From JAERML01 sp035687895 (GTDB lineage Bacteria; Bacteroidota; Ignavibacteria; UBA10030; UBA6906): a stretch of DNA of 19,652 bases. The notes under the pieces are model-generated. The model was not told where the DNA came from and searched no databases. It saw nothing but the letters and a program-made list of their open reading frames with translations. The DNA lies in NCBI GenBank assembly GCA_035687895.1, contig DASRUE010000124.1:1-19652 (forward strand), given 5' to 3'. Positions 1-7,841 of this stretch are shown piece by piece. The position numbers and the translations under genes were made by a program. The number at the start of each line of letters is the position of its first letter. Positions within the stretch are counted from its first letter, which is position 1.

Positions 1-1
1 G

Positions 2-1456
2 CTGCTCGATCAGCTTCCTTCCGACAACCAGATTGTTAAGGGGCGTTTCATTCCTGGCGGGAGTGATCATGAAAAACAGTGGTGTTATCGTCCGAATCTG
101 GAGCGCATCCATCGCCAGACAATTGCCATTCTGAGAAAGGAAATTACCCCATCATCCCTTTCAAAGTTTACAGAGTTTCTATTGCAGTGGCAGCATCTTG
201 CCCATGGGACGCAAGAGCATAACCCCGATGGAGTGCAACACTGCCTTGAACAGTTACAGGGCATACCTCTTCCTGCGGAATTGTGGGAACGGGACTTTCT
301 GATGAGACGGATAAAAGAATATTCCCCGGACTCCATTCTGAGACTCACATCATCGGGGGGAGTGGTGTGGGTTGGGGCTGCCGGTGGACGCACGCGTGTC
401 ATCGTTCGTGGTGAGGGAAGTGTATTTCTTCCCATAAGTCCGGATGAGGCGGAGAAGGGCTTGAGTGAACCAGCCCGACGAATCCTGCAGTACATCCGTC
501 ATCACGGGGCTTCCTTCTTCACCGATATCCGCGGGGGAAGCACACTCTCGCTGGGCGCCCTCAACCACGGTATTGCGGAGTTATTTTGGAATGGCCTTGT
601 CACAAACGACGTCTACGGCGAACTTCTCCAGGTCAGGCGTCCTGCCCGTCTGAACCCCGAAGAACCCATTGAACGAATTGAGATGATCGACCCGGCGCAC
701 AATCCCCGGAAATCACGCTTCATGCATGCTGCTCGCAGAGCAATACGACAGGTTCCAGGTTGGTCCGGACGGTGGTCGTTGGTTCACCTCCCGGGAGTTA
801 TGGGGGACGACATCTCGCCTGAACAACGAGCAGAACAGCAGGCGCGTCACTTGCTTACGCGGTATGGCATCGTTGCGCGGGAGTTTCATAAACGTGAGGA
901 GTTGCTTCCTTGGGCGCTGGTGGCTGCGGAGTTCCAACGCATGGAGATGCGCGGAGAGATCCGGAGGGGATATTTTGTGGAAGGGCTTTCCGGGATGCAA
1001 TATGCACTCCCCACCGCAGTTGAGAACCTTCGGCGGATTAGGGACACACGGGTCGACGAAAGGCCACCGGTTCTTGTCAACGCCTGCGACCCTGCCAATC
1101 CGTATGGCACAGGAATTCAATTGAGTGTCGCCGAAACACGACAAGAGAACATCCGCGTTTCACGAGTGCCCGGCAACTACGTTCTTTTCCACAACGGCAC
1201 CCCTCTGCTTTTGATCGAGAATTTCGGGGCAAGGTTGTGGACTTTGGGAGAGTCGAACGCCGAGATTCTTCGAGCGGGGCTGGAATCGTTGACGGCGATG
1301 GTCCGATTTTCGCCGCCACTTCAGCCATTCAAGAGTATCACGATAGAGCATTGCGACGGTATCCGACCGGCGCTGAGCCCCCTTGAGCCACTCCTCCGAT
1401 CGCTTGGATTCCATCGAGCCATGAATCAGACCATGCGCTTCGACGGCTACGCATGA
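2..1456 (+). CDS. lhr: Lhr-family ATP-dependent helicase, C-terminal part (5'-truncated by window edge)
   Basis: The frame is open from base 2 with no start of its own, so this is the last 484 residues of a larger protein. Near the left edge the motif WCYRPNLERIHRQT matches the region that follows the helicase core in Lhr (large helicase-related) proteins. Further on, GRWSLVHLPG, a RYGIVAREF stretch, RRGYFVEGLSGMQYALP and NACDPANPYG are all typical of the Lhr C-terminal extension. Lhr proteins are SF2 DNA helicases acting in DNA repair. The winged-helix-rich C-terminal half of E. coli Lhr has been reported to have uracil-DNA glycosylase activity. The DEAD/DEAH motor domains would lie to the left of the window. 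The gene ends in TGA about 100 bp before the signalling cluster and looks unrelated to it. Nothing suggests decay. Confidence 0.9.
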   Translation: MLDQLPSDNQIVKGRFIPGGSDHEKQWCYRPNLERIHRQTIAILRKEITPSSLSKFTEFLLQWQHLAHGTQEHNPDGVQHCLEQLQGIPLPAELWERDFLMRRIKEYSPDSILRLTSSGGVVWVGAAGGRTRVIVRGEGSVFLPISPDEAEKGLSEPARRILQYIRHHGASFFTDIRGGSTLSLGALNHGIAELFWNGLVTNDVYGELLQVRRPARLNPEEPIERIEMIDPAHNPRKSRFMHAARRAIRQVPGWSGRWSLVHLPGVMGDDISPEQRAEQQARHLLTRYGIVAREFHKREELLPWALVAAEFQRMEMRGEIRRGYFVEGLSGMQYALPTAVENLRRIRDTRVDERPPVLVNACDPANPYGTGIQLSVAETRQENIRVSRVPGNYVLFHNGTPLLLIENFGARLWTLGESNAEILRAGLESLTAMVRFSPPLQPFKSITIEHCDGIRPALSPLEPLLRSLGFHRAMNQTMRFDGYA

Positions 1457-1467
1457 GACTCCACTCC

Positions 1468-1496
1468 TTGACTTTCTATACCGGTTTGTTTACGAT
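1468..1496 (+). promoter_or_regulatory. Candidate sigma70-type promoter for the histidine kinase cluster
   Basis: TTGACT at 1468-1473 (5 of 6 to the -35 consensus) and TACGAT at 1491-1496 (4 of 6 to the -10 consensus) are separated by exactly 17 bp. They lie just after the stop of the Lhr gene. Transcription would begin near 1503, giving a leader of about 120 nt if the kinase starts at 1621. Assigned by eye from consensus; moderate certainty. Confidence 0.45.
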
Positions 1497-1620
1497 TGTC
1501 ACACACCTCCCTGCGGGCCGTTGATACCGAAATGCCGGGAGGCTTCACGCCCTCACTTTGCCGAGCGCAGCAATCGTGACCCCTCTCGACGACCGCCTCT
1601 GCACACGCCAAGCCCCTTGC

Positions 1621-4600
1621 TTGAGAGCATCATTCCCGACTACAGCCACCGCTTTGTTGATTTTCCTTACCATTCTTGTGGCATACCCCACTTCAGGGCA
1701 GTTGCGACAATACAAGTTCGGGCGCTTGACAGATGAACAAGGACTCTCCCATTTCCGAACCTACGACCTCGTCCAGGATCGGCAAGGCTTCCTCTGGATA
1801 GCGACGCTTGGTGGGCTGGATCGATATGATGGTTACGGGATCAGGAATTTCCGTCATAAGAAGGAAGATACCTCGTCGCTCTCAGATGACATAATCACTG
1901 CGTTGCTTCTCGACCGCGCTGGCCGGATCTGGGCTGGAACTCATGAGGGGAGCATCAATCGCTACGATGCCGTGACGGAAACATTCACCAGATTTGTGCA
2001 CGATCCGGACGATTCTGGATCGGTGAATGGAAGCACAATTTCAACCATGTATGAAGATCGATCTGGCACGATCTGGATCGGAACGGCTGACGGCGGACTG
2101 AGCAAGATGATGGTCTCGGAGACGGGAATCGCATTCATCCATTTCAGACACTCCCCCGGCTCTCCGGGGTCGCTCAGTGGCGACAGAGTGTTTTGTATTC
2201 TCGAAGACTCACGCGGGACGCTGTGGGTCGGTACAGAAAAAGGGCTTGATACCCTTGATCTTACACGAGGACGGTTCTCCCATTTCTCCTCCCCCTCTTT
2301 GAGACTAGCAGGCCCGGTCACGACAATCTTCGAAGATGGCGCATACAATCTTTGGGCGGGAACTGAGGGAACCGGGCTCTATTTGCGGGAGAAGGACAAG
2401 GCACGCTGGCGACATTATCGTTCATCCCTAAGAGGTCAGCAGAGTCTTTCGAACGATTTCGTTACTTCGGTTCTCGAAGACGGCAGCCGATTCCTCTGGG
2501 TCGGTACGCGGTCCGGTCTCAACAAACTAGACCAGGTGACTGGCAACATCGATCAGTACCATCATACCCCTGAAGATCCGAGCGGACTTGTGTACGACTA
2601 TGTCATCAAGCTCAGGAAAGACAGATCCGGGGTCCTCTGGATTGTTACTGACCGCGGGTTGAATATGCTTACCCCCAGGATGAACCAGTTCGCGCACTAC
2701 ACGTTGAAGTCGGGAAGAACAGAGGATCAAACCATTACCGCGCTGTGGGAGGACAGGTGGAACAATCTCTGGATAGGGAACAACGGTCTTAACATGATCG
2801 AGGCTCAAACAGGAAAGATCACCCGCTTTACAACTGACGGACTTGGCGAAGTGTATGTTCAGGCCTTCCATGAGGACCCGGAAGGGAACCTCTGGATCGG
2901 AACTCTGGGGGATGGGCTCTTTCGGTTCGATGCACGGTCGCGACGGTTCTCCCACTACAACTGGACATCATCCATTATGTCCATCGCCGTGGACCTCAAC
3001 GGTGTGGTCTGGGCCGGCGCGTACGAGAACGGGCTGTTTCGGTATGACCAGCGGGGAAAAACGCTGACTCACTTTCTCCACGACCCCTCGGATTCAACAA
3101 CCCTTAGTAGCAACAACGTCTTCGCCATCATGCACGATCGCTCTGGCACTCTCTGGGTCGGGACAGAAGGGGGCGGCATCAACAGACTTGAACGAGCCAC
3201 CTCCACATTCACGCGCTTCACCCACTCGGCGGCTGATTCCGGAAGTCTGAGCAACGATAGGGTCTACGCGATCCATGAGGACCGCACACGACGTCTCTGG
3301 ATTGCCACCGGCAACGGTTTGAATGAATTCGATCAAACATCGGGGACATTCAGGAATTTGTTTGCCGGAAGTAATCTCGCTTCCAGTCAGCTCACGAGCA
3401 TAGGTGAGGATCACCGCGGACATCTCTGGATCGGCACAATGCAGCAGGGGTTAATCAGAGTCGATCCGGAACGAGGTACATTAACATCGTTTGATGCACA
3501 GAACGGACTTCCGGGGAACAGCTTTCCTTATGCACACTGTCGTCGGAAGAACGGGATGTTTCTTTTTGGCGGCAATCGTGGGTTCGTTGCCTTTCATCCG
3601 GACAGCATCCGCGAAAACATGCTCCCCCCCACCGTGGTGTTGACCGCCTTCCGAATTTTCGACCGTCCCGCACAAATGGATACGGCCATTACGGAAGCCC
3701 GGACAGTTCAACTTGACTACGACGAAAATTATTTCTCATTCGAGTTTGCCGCTCTTGATTTTAGCGCTCCAGGAAGAAACCAGTACCGCTACATCCTGGA
3801 GAACTTTGACAAGGAGTGGACTACAACCGCACGGAGGTTTGCAAACTACACCAATGTAGATCCCGGTAACTACACACTCCGGGTGGTTGGCTCCAACAGC
3901 GATGGTGTGTGGAACGAAGCTGGCCGCGTCCTTTTCATCAGCATTGCTCCTCCTTACTGGGCTACGTGGTGGTTCCGCGGACTCGTGTTAGCGATAGTCA
4001 TTGGGATACTGGCGGGAGCATATCATTACCGTGTGAGTAAGCTCCTGGAGATGGAGAGGATGCGACTACGCATCGCCAGTGACCTGCACGACGACATCGG
4101 CAGTAACCTTGGCAGTATTGCGCTGTTGAGCGATCTGATCAGGAACAGTGGGAGCTTCCCGTCTGAACAGACCCAACTTCTCCATGAGATCAGCAGAAGC
4201 GCACGCCTCACGGCAGACGCGCTCCGGGACATCGTGTGGGTGATCAACCCGGCATACGACAAACTGGACAACATGGTCCTCCGGATGAAAGACGCGGCTG
4301 CTTCCATGTTGAGGAATATCGACCATTCGTTCCATTGCAGCGACCACATCATGGCCGGGGTGCTCGATATGGAATTCCGCCGCAACATTCTCCTCATCTA
4401 CAAGGAAATCCTTCACAACATTCTGAAGCATGCACACGCAACCCGGGTCGATATCCGCATTGAGGAGAACAACGGGCATTTAGTGCTTACGATTGCAGAC
4501 AATGGGGTTGGGTTCGATCCATCCCGGTCCTTCACCGGCAACGGGCTGATGAATCTCAAGAGCCGGGCAACAAAGATAGGCGGTCATTTGTACATCCGCA

Positions 4601-4650
4601 GCCTGAAGGGAGAAGGGGCATCCTTCATACTTTCTGCAAAAATACCGTGA
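1621..4650 (+). CDS. Sensor histidine kinase with two-component-regulator propeller (Reg_prop, Y_Y_Y, HisKA_3, HATPase_c)
   Basis: This is a membrane sensor kinase that autophosphorylates on histidine and hands the phosphate to a response regulator, most likely the one at 5147. Residues about 30-665 carry some 14 blade repeats of the LWIGT..GL.R.D type, enough for two seven-bladed propellers. A Y_Y_Y domain (about 698-775) and one transmembrane helix (about 783-803) follow. In the cytoplasmic part the phospho-acceptor is H823 in SDLHDDIGSNLG, and the ATPase domain shows N933 (HNILKHA), DNGVGF at 960 and GNGL at 973. The frame is open from a TTG at 1558, but the first residues then look non-coding. 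A TTG start at 1621 gives a compact signal peptide (MRASF, hydrophobic core, PTSGQ). No ATG fits, so the start is uncertain. Unlike hybrid systems of Bacteroides, no receiver is fused. Confidence 0.9.
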   Translation: MRASFPTTATALLIFLTILVAYPTSGQLRQYKFGRLTDEQGLSHFRTYDLVQDRQGFLWIATLGGLDRYDGYGIRNFRHKKEDTSSLSDDIITALLLDRAGRIWAGTHEGSINRYDAVTETFTRFVHDPDDSGSVNGSTISTMYEDRSGTIWIGTADGGLSKMMVSETGIAFIHFRHSPGSPGSLSGDRVFCILEDSRGTLWVGTEKGLDTLDLTRGRFSHFSSPSLRLAGPVTTIFEDGAYNLWAGTEGTGLYLREKDKARWRHYRSSLRGQQSLSNDFVTSVLEDGSRFLWVGTRSGLNKLDQVTGNIDQYHHTPEDPSGLVYDYVIKLRKDRSGVLWIVTDRGLNMLTPRMNQFAHYTLKSGRTEDQTITALWEDRWNNLWIGNNGLNMIEAQTGKITRFTTDGLGEVYVQAFHEDPEGNLWIGTLGDGLFRFDARSRRFSHYNWTSSIMSIAVDLNGVVWAGAYENGLFRYDQRGKTLTHFLHDPSDSTTLSSNNVFAIMHDRSGTLWVGTEGGGINRLERATSTFTRFTHSAADSGSLSNDRVYAIHEDRTRRLWIATGNGLNEFDQTSGTFRNLFAGSNLASSQLTSIGEDHRGHLWIGTMQQGLIRVDPERGTLTSFDAQNGLPGNSFPYAHCRRKNGMFLFGGNRGFVAFHPDSIRENMLPPTVVLTAFRIFDRPAQMDTAITEARTVQLDYDENYFSFEFAALDFSAPGRNQYRYILENFDKEWTTTARRFANYTNVDPGNYTLRVVGSNSDGVWNEAGRVLFISIAPPYWATWWFRGLVLAIVIGILAGAYHYRVSKLLEMERMRLRIASDLHDDIGSNLGSIALLSDLIRNSGSFPSEQTQLLHEISRSARLTADALRDIVWVINPAYDKLDNMVLRMKDAAASMLRNIDHSFHCSDHIMAGVLDMEFRRNILLIYKEILHNILKHAHATRVDIRIEENNGHLVLTIADNGVGFDPSRSFTGNGLMNLKSRATKIGGHLYIRSLKGEGASFILSAKIP

Positions 4651-4752
4651 ACGCGGTATGGTGCATGTCATGGCTTTCGTGTATACTCCTGCCAGCAACG
4701 TTCAGGTCGAATAACGACCGGCCATCAGGCACCGACAAGCAAGGAGGGAACC

Positions 4753-5112
4753 ATGAAATTATATGCAGCTGAAACAACCACCGGGGTGAACGTGGGGACG
4801 GTTTCGTGGAACGTCACGTACGACGCAGGCGGTGACACCGCCGATGACCTGTTTGCAGAGCTCTATGACTCGAATGGAAATACTCGGTATTCAACGAAGG
4901 TCCCATGTAAACCGCCGTATGCCTGCCCAATGGCCATGGAGAATGTCGCTTTTGGCAGCTACACTGCCGGCCTCGCTGTGGGGTTGAACCGGTACTACTT
5001 TGACGAGAGCCTTGACGTCATCAATTCGCCCAACGACAGCGCTCACGCAACCGTCATCGTCGTTAGCACCGATACCTTGAAACAGGAAATCGTATTGCAG
5101 GTACGGCCGTGA
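4753..5112 (+). CDS. Small hypothetical protein between kinase and response regulator
   Basis: I do not recognise this 119-residue protein. It is preceded by AAGGAGGG at 4741-4748, four bases before the ATG and the strongest Shine-Dalgarno sequence in the window, which supports real translation. There is no signal peptide and no transmembrane segment. The sequence is rich in Thr, Val, Tyr, Asp and Gly and alternates polar and hydrophobic residues (VGTVSWNVTYDAG, HATVIVVSTDTLKQEIVLQV), which suggests a small beta-sandwich or beta-barrel. Two cysteines sit close together in KVPCKPPYACPM (about 52-60). It starts 102 bp after the kinase and ends 34 bp before the response regulator, so all three are probably co-transcribed. 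A role as accessory or effector of the two-component system is only a guess from position. A small 5-bp stem (GGTCG/CGACC, 4705-4719) lies in the gap before it. Confidence 0.7.
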   Translation: MKLYAAETTTGVNVGTVSWNVTYDAGGDTADDLFAELYDSNGNTRYSTKVPCKPPYACPMAMENVAFGSYTAGLAVGLNRYYFDESLDVINSPNDSAHATVIVVSTDTLKQEIVLQVRP

Positions 5113-5146
5113 GGCCCTGCCTCAACATCGCAAAGGGAACCCAAAC

Positions 5147-5869
5147 ATGAAATCGCACCAGACGACCGATGCGTCACCCCCTGCCAGAGACCAGATCAGC
5201 CTCTGGGTGATTGAAGATGACGAGCTGTTCAGGAAGACTCTCGTGGGGTTTCTCAACAGTACGCCGGGGATGAGGTGCGAACGTGACTTCTCTTCCTGTG
5301 AGGACGCGTTGGAAGTGTTACGGAAGGAGTTCGCTCCCGAGGTTGTGCTGATGGACATTCAGCTACCAGGCATGAATGGCATTGAGGGGCTTCGCCAGAT
5401 CAAATCCGTCTCGCCGGCGACGGACATCATCATGCTCACGATTTTTGAAGAGGAAGAGAAGATTTTCCGTGCAATCTGCGCAGGGGCAAACGGCTATCTG
5501 CTGAAGAGCTCACCAAGCGAGGAGATCATCCGGGCAATCCAGGAGGTGCTGGAAGGTGGGGCACCCATGAATGCGCAGATTGCACGAAGAGTGCTGGATA
5601 TGTTCTCCGACCTTGCAATGCCGAGAGGAGACTACAATCTCACGGATCGCGAGAAGGAAATCCTGCGTTACCTGACGGAAGGACTCACGAAACGGCATAT
5701 CGCGGAGAAGATCTTTCTCAGCCATTATACCATCGATACGCACGTCAAGAACATTTACGCAAAGCTGCAGGTTCACACCCGCACCGGCGTCGTGGCAAAG
5801 GTCCTGAAGGAACACCTCTTGTCAGCAATGATCCTCATGGCGTTCTCCTTGCTACCCACCATGTCTTGA
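5147..5869 (+). CDS. NarL/FixJ-family response regulator (receiver plus LuxR-type HTH)
   Basis: This 240-residue cytoplasmic DNA-binding regulator is the likely partner of the kinase at 1621. The receiver domain (about 18-135) shows the acidic pocket E23/D24/D25, phospho-acceptor D70 in VVLMDIQLPGMNG, T98 and K120 in GYLLKS. The LuxR-type helix-turn-helix spans about 163-225, with LTDREKEILRYLTEG and the recognition region IAEKIFLSHYTIDTHVKNIYAKL. NarL-type regulators pair with HisKA_3 kinases, which fits. The ATG at 5147 has a modest AAGGGA eight bases upstream. After the HTH there is a short hydrophobic tail (SAMILMAFSLLPTMS) encoded where the gene overlaps the opposing methyltransferase gene by 35 bp. 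That tail is not part of the usual family fold. Confidence 0.93.
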   Translation: MKSHQTTDASPPARDQISLWVIEDDELFRKTLVGFLNSTPGMRCERDFSSCEDALEVLRKEFAPEVVLMDIQLPGMNGIEGLRQIKSVSPATDIIMLTIFEEEEKIFRAICAGANGYLLKSSPSEEIIRAIQEVLEGGAPMNAQIARRVLDMFSDLAMPRGDYNLTDREKEILRYLTEGLTKRHIAEKIFLSHYTIDTHVKNIYAKLQVHTRTGVVAKVLKEHLLSAMILMAFSLLPTMS

Positions 5870-6590
5870 TATTGCCGATCTCAGGCCTTCGCGTGAAGTT
5901 GAAATCTTCGACACAGAGAATCTGGAACCCCGCCTTCGCTAACATGGCCCGTACGATTTCGCGAGGGTAATGCCGTTCTTTCACTTCCTCAACGTGCTGG
6001 GGAAGGCCGCCGGCAGTTCCCGCAAAGATGGATATTCGCGACCGCCCGATGTCAAGCCCGGGATCGAACGTGTTGTTCAAAGTCAGGGTACACCCTCCCA
6101 TTTCGAACGTGTCGGTCATTGTCCAGACGTTTCGGAAGCAGTGGCCGTTGTTCAGGTCAAACATGAAGTATCCATCGTCGTGAAGATTCTCATACACACA
6201 CCGGAACGTCGCCTCAAGATCCCTCTTCCGCGTCAGGTGGTTCAGGCTGTCAAACAGGCACGTGACGAGGGCAACCCTCTCGGGAAGAGCAAACGACCGC
6301 ATATCCTGTAGAAGGAACTTCACGGAGAGTTTCGTTCCCTGGATCTTCTTTTGAGCTTCTTCCAGCATTCCTTCAGAGGCATCAACGCCCCACACCTTCC
6401 ATCCCCGTTTCGCCATTTTCACGGCAAGCGTCCCGGTACCACATGCAAGGTCAAGCATAGCGGACTTGCGGATCTTGAACTTCCGCATCGTGGAAAGAAG
6501 TCGAGGGAGAATTGCCGTAGAGAAGTCGCGGCCATAGGACTTCTGCCACTGGTCGTAGACCAGCGGGAGATGAACATAGTGAGTACGCAT
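5835..6590 (-). CDS. Class I SAM-dependent methyltransferase
   Basis: The product (251 residues from the chosen start) is a soluble methyltransferase of the Rossmann-like class I fold with an unknown substrate. Motif I reads LDLACGTGTLA (about 46-56), and an acidic residue at the end of the second strand (GVDAS, D70) should bind the SAM ribose. LLQDMRSFALP and VTCLFDSLNHL are the usual following motifs. The N-terminal HLPLVYDQW matches the YDxW opening of this family. The frame can be extended to 6638, but that adds 16 poorly conserved residues and overlaps carA by 38 bp. The ATG at 6590 lies 10 bp after the carA stop, which suggests translation from the same message. The 3' end overlaps the opposing response regulator gene. 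Confidence 0.85.
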   Translation of the reverse strand: MRTHYVHLPLVYDQWQKSYGRDFSTAILPRLLSTMRKFKIRKSAMLDLACGTGTLAVKMAKRGWKVWGVDASEGMLEEAQKKIQGTKLSVKFLLQDMRSFALPERVALVTCLFDSLNHLTRKRDLEATFRCVYENLHDDGYFMFDLNNGHCFRNVWTMTDTFEMGGCTLTLNNTFDPGLDIGRSRISIFAGTAGGLPQHVEEVKERHYPREIVRAMLAKAGFQILCVEDFNFTRRPEIGNIKTWWVARRTP

Positions 6591-6600
6591 GACAGGGTAT

Positions 6601-7761
6601 CTATTTCGCGGCGAGATGCGGTATTGCCGCAGGCGCACCGGTCTTCATCATCGAGATGAAGTCCCGGAACAGATAGTCGCTATCGTGAGGACCAGGGGAG
6701 GCCTCGGGGTGGTATTGCACGCAGAACAGCGGAAGGTCTTTGTGCCGGAACCCTTCGTTCGTATTATCGTTGAGGTTGATGTGTGTGATCTGGATGCTCC
6801 TGGGGTCCAACGACTCCGGGTCGACAGCAAAACCGTGGTTCTGCGAGGTGATCTCAATTGCCTGCGTCAAGAGGTTCTTCACCGGGTGATTGCCTCCACG
6901 GTGTCCGAACTTCAACTTGAACGTGCGCGCGCCGAGCGCAAGCGCGAGAATTTGATGGCCAAGGCAAATGCCGAAGATCGGCTTCTTCCCGATCAGCTTC
7001 TTCACGTTCTGGATGGCGACCTTCACAGCAGCGGGGTCTCCAGGCCCATTCGAGAGAAATATCCCATCGGGATCACGCGCAAGAACTTCTTCGGCAGGGT
7101 AGTCCGTCGGCACGACAGTTACCTTGCAGCCATAACTTGTCAGGCGGCGAAGAATATTCTGCTTGATGCCATAGTCGTACGCCACAACGCTGAACCGACG
7201 GCCGTTCTTTCCGGAAGCAAGTTGAGGACGAAGCGCAAACGAGGTCCCGTCCACCTGATCCCACTCGTAAGGCTCTTTGCACGAGACAACGCTAGCGAGG
7301 TTGAGCCCATCCATCTTTGCAGAAGCGGTGACTTTCTTCAGGAGGTTGCCATCGTCCATATCAACGGTCGAAAGAACCCCCCGCATCGCTCCGTCGGTCC
7401 GGATCATCCTCGTGAGCATCCTCGTATCAAGACCCTGGATGGCAAGGATGTGGTATTTCTTGAGCCACTCACCCAGACTACCGGTCGCCCGGAAATTGCT
7501 GTAGTAGTCAATGTACTCCCGGACGATCACCCCCGATACCTGCGGCCTTGACGATTCAAGGTCCTCCACGTTGACACCGTAGTTGCCGATCATCGGGTAG
7601 GTCATCGTCACCAATTGACCATTGTAGGAAGGGTCAGTGAAGATCTCCTGGTACCCGGAAAGACTGGTGTTGAAGACCACCTCTCCGGAGACCTCTCCAT
7701 TGGCGCCGAATGCATCGCCGGTGAGAACGGTTCCATTTTCAAGAGCAAGTTTTGCTTTCAT
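6601..7761 (-). CDS. carA: Carbamoyl-phosphate synthase small subunit (glutamine amidotransferase)
   Basis: CarA hydrolyses glutamine and passes ammonia to the large subunit CarB, which makes carbamoyl phosphate for arginine and pyrimidine synthesis. The 386-residue length is normal. The N-terminal domain opens with MKAKLALENGTVLTG and contains NTSLSGYQEIFTDPSY. The class I amidotransferase domain has the oxyanion motif LSNGPGDP and the nucleophile in FGICLGHQ (C266), with H351 and E353 in VQYHPEASPGPHD completing the triad. A GTG directly precedes the ATG at 7761, so starts at 7764 and 7761 cannot be told apart by frame; ATG fits the family better. No carB is in the window, so the two subunits are probably not adjacent. 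The methyltransferase follows after 10 bp. Confidence 0.97.
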   Translation of the reverse strand: MKAKLALENGTVLTGDAFGANGEVSGEVVFNTSLSGYQEIFTDPSYNGQLVTMTYPMIGNYGVNVEDLESSRPQVSGVIVREYIDYYSNFRATGSLGEWLKKYHILAIQGLDTRMLTRMIRTDGAMRGVLSTVDMDDGNLLKKVTASAKMDGLNLASVVSCKEPYEWDQVDGTSFALRPQLASGKNGRRFSVVAYDYGIKQNILRRLTSYGCKVTVVPTDYPAEEVLARDPDGIFLSNGPGDPAAVKVAIQNVKKLIGKKPIFGICLGHQILALALGARTFKLKFGHRGGNHPVKNLLTQAIEITSQNHGFAVDPESLDPRSIQITHINLNDNTNEGFRHKDLPLFCVQYHPEASPGPHDSDYLFRDFISMMKTGAPAAIPHLAAK

Positions 7762-7769
7762 CACGGGTC

Positions 7770-7798
7770 AATATATGAAAGCACGGACAGGAATTCAA
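7770..7798 (-). promoter_or_regulatory. Candidate carA promoter, possibly giving a leaderless transcript
   Basis: On the minus strand TTGAAT (7798-7793) and TATATT (7775-7770) are 17 bp apart, a good sigma70 arrangement. Only eight bases separate the -10 box from the ATG at 7761, and five from the GTG at 7764. The expected +1 therefore falls on or next to the start codon, and there is no room for a Shine-Dalgarno sequence and none is seen. Assigned by eye. Confidence 0.45.
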
Positions 7799-7841
7799 CC
7801 GGTCTGCAATTCTGTTTCAACTATTGATCCCTCACCAATGA

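Noticed and set aside
1521..1736. Small + strand open frame overlapping the histidine kinase start
   Set aside because: It is in a different frame from the kinase, lacks an ATG and any motif, and covers the region that encodes the kinase signal peptide.
1700..3620. Internal DNA repeats in the kinase gene as a possible repeat array
   Set aside because: The repeats are protein-level propeller blades with diverged DNA, not a DNA repeat or CRISPR array.
4705..4719. Stem GGTCG/CGACC with a five-base loop between kinase and small gene
   Set aside because: Only five pairs and no T run follow it, so it is not called as a terminator; it may be chance.
6589..7551. Long + strand open frame of 320 codons
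   Set aside because: It lies antisense to carA, has no family motif, and is a composition shadow of a clearly recognisable gene.
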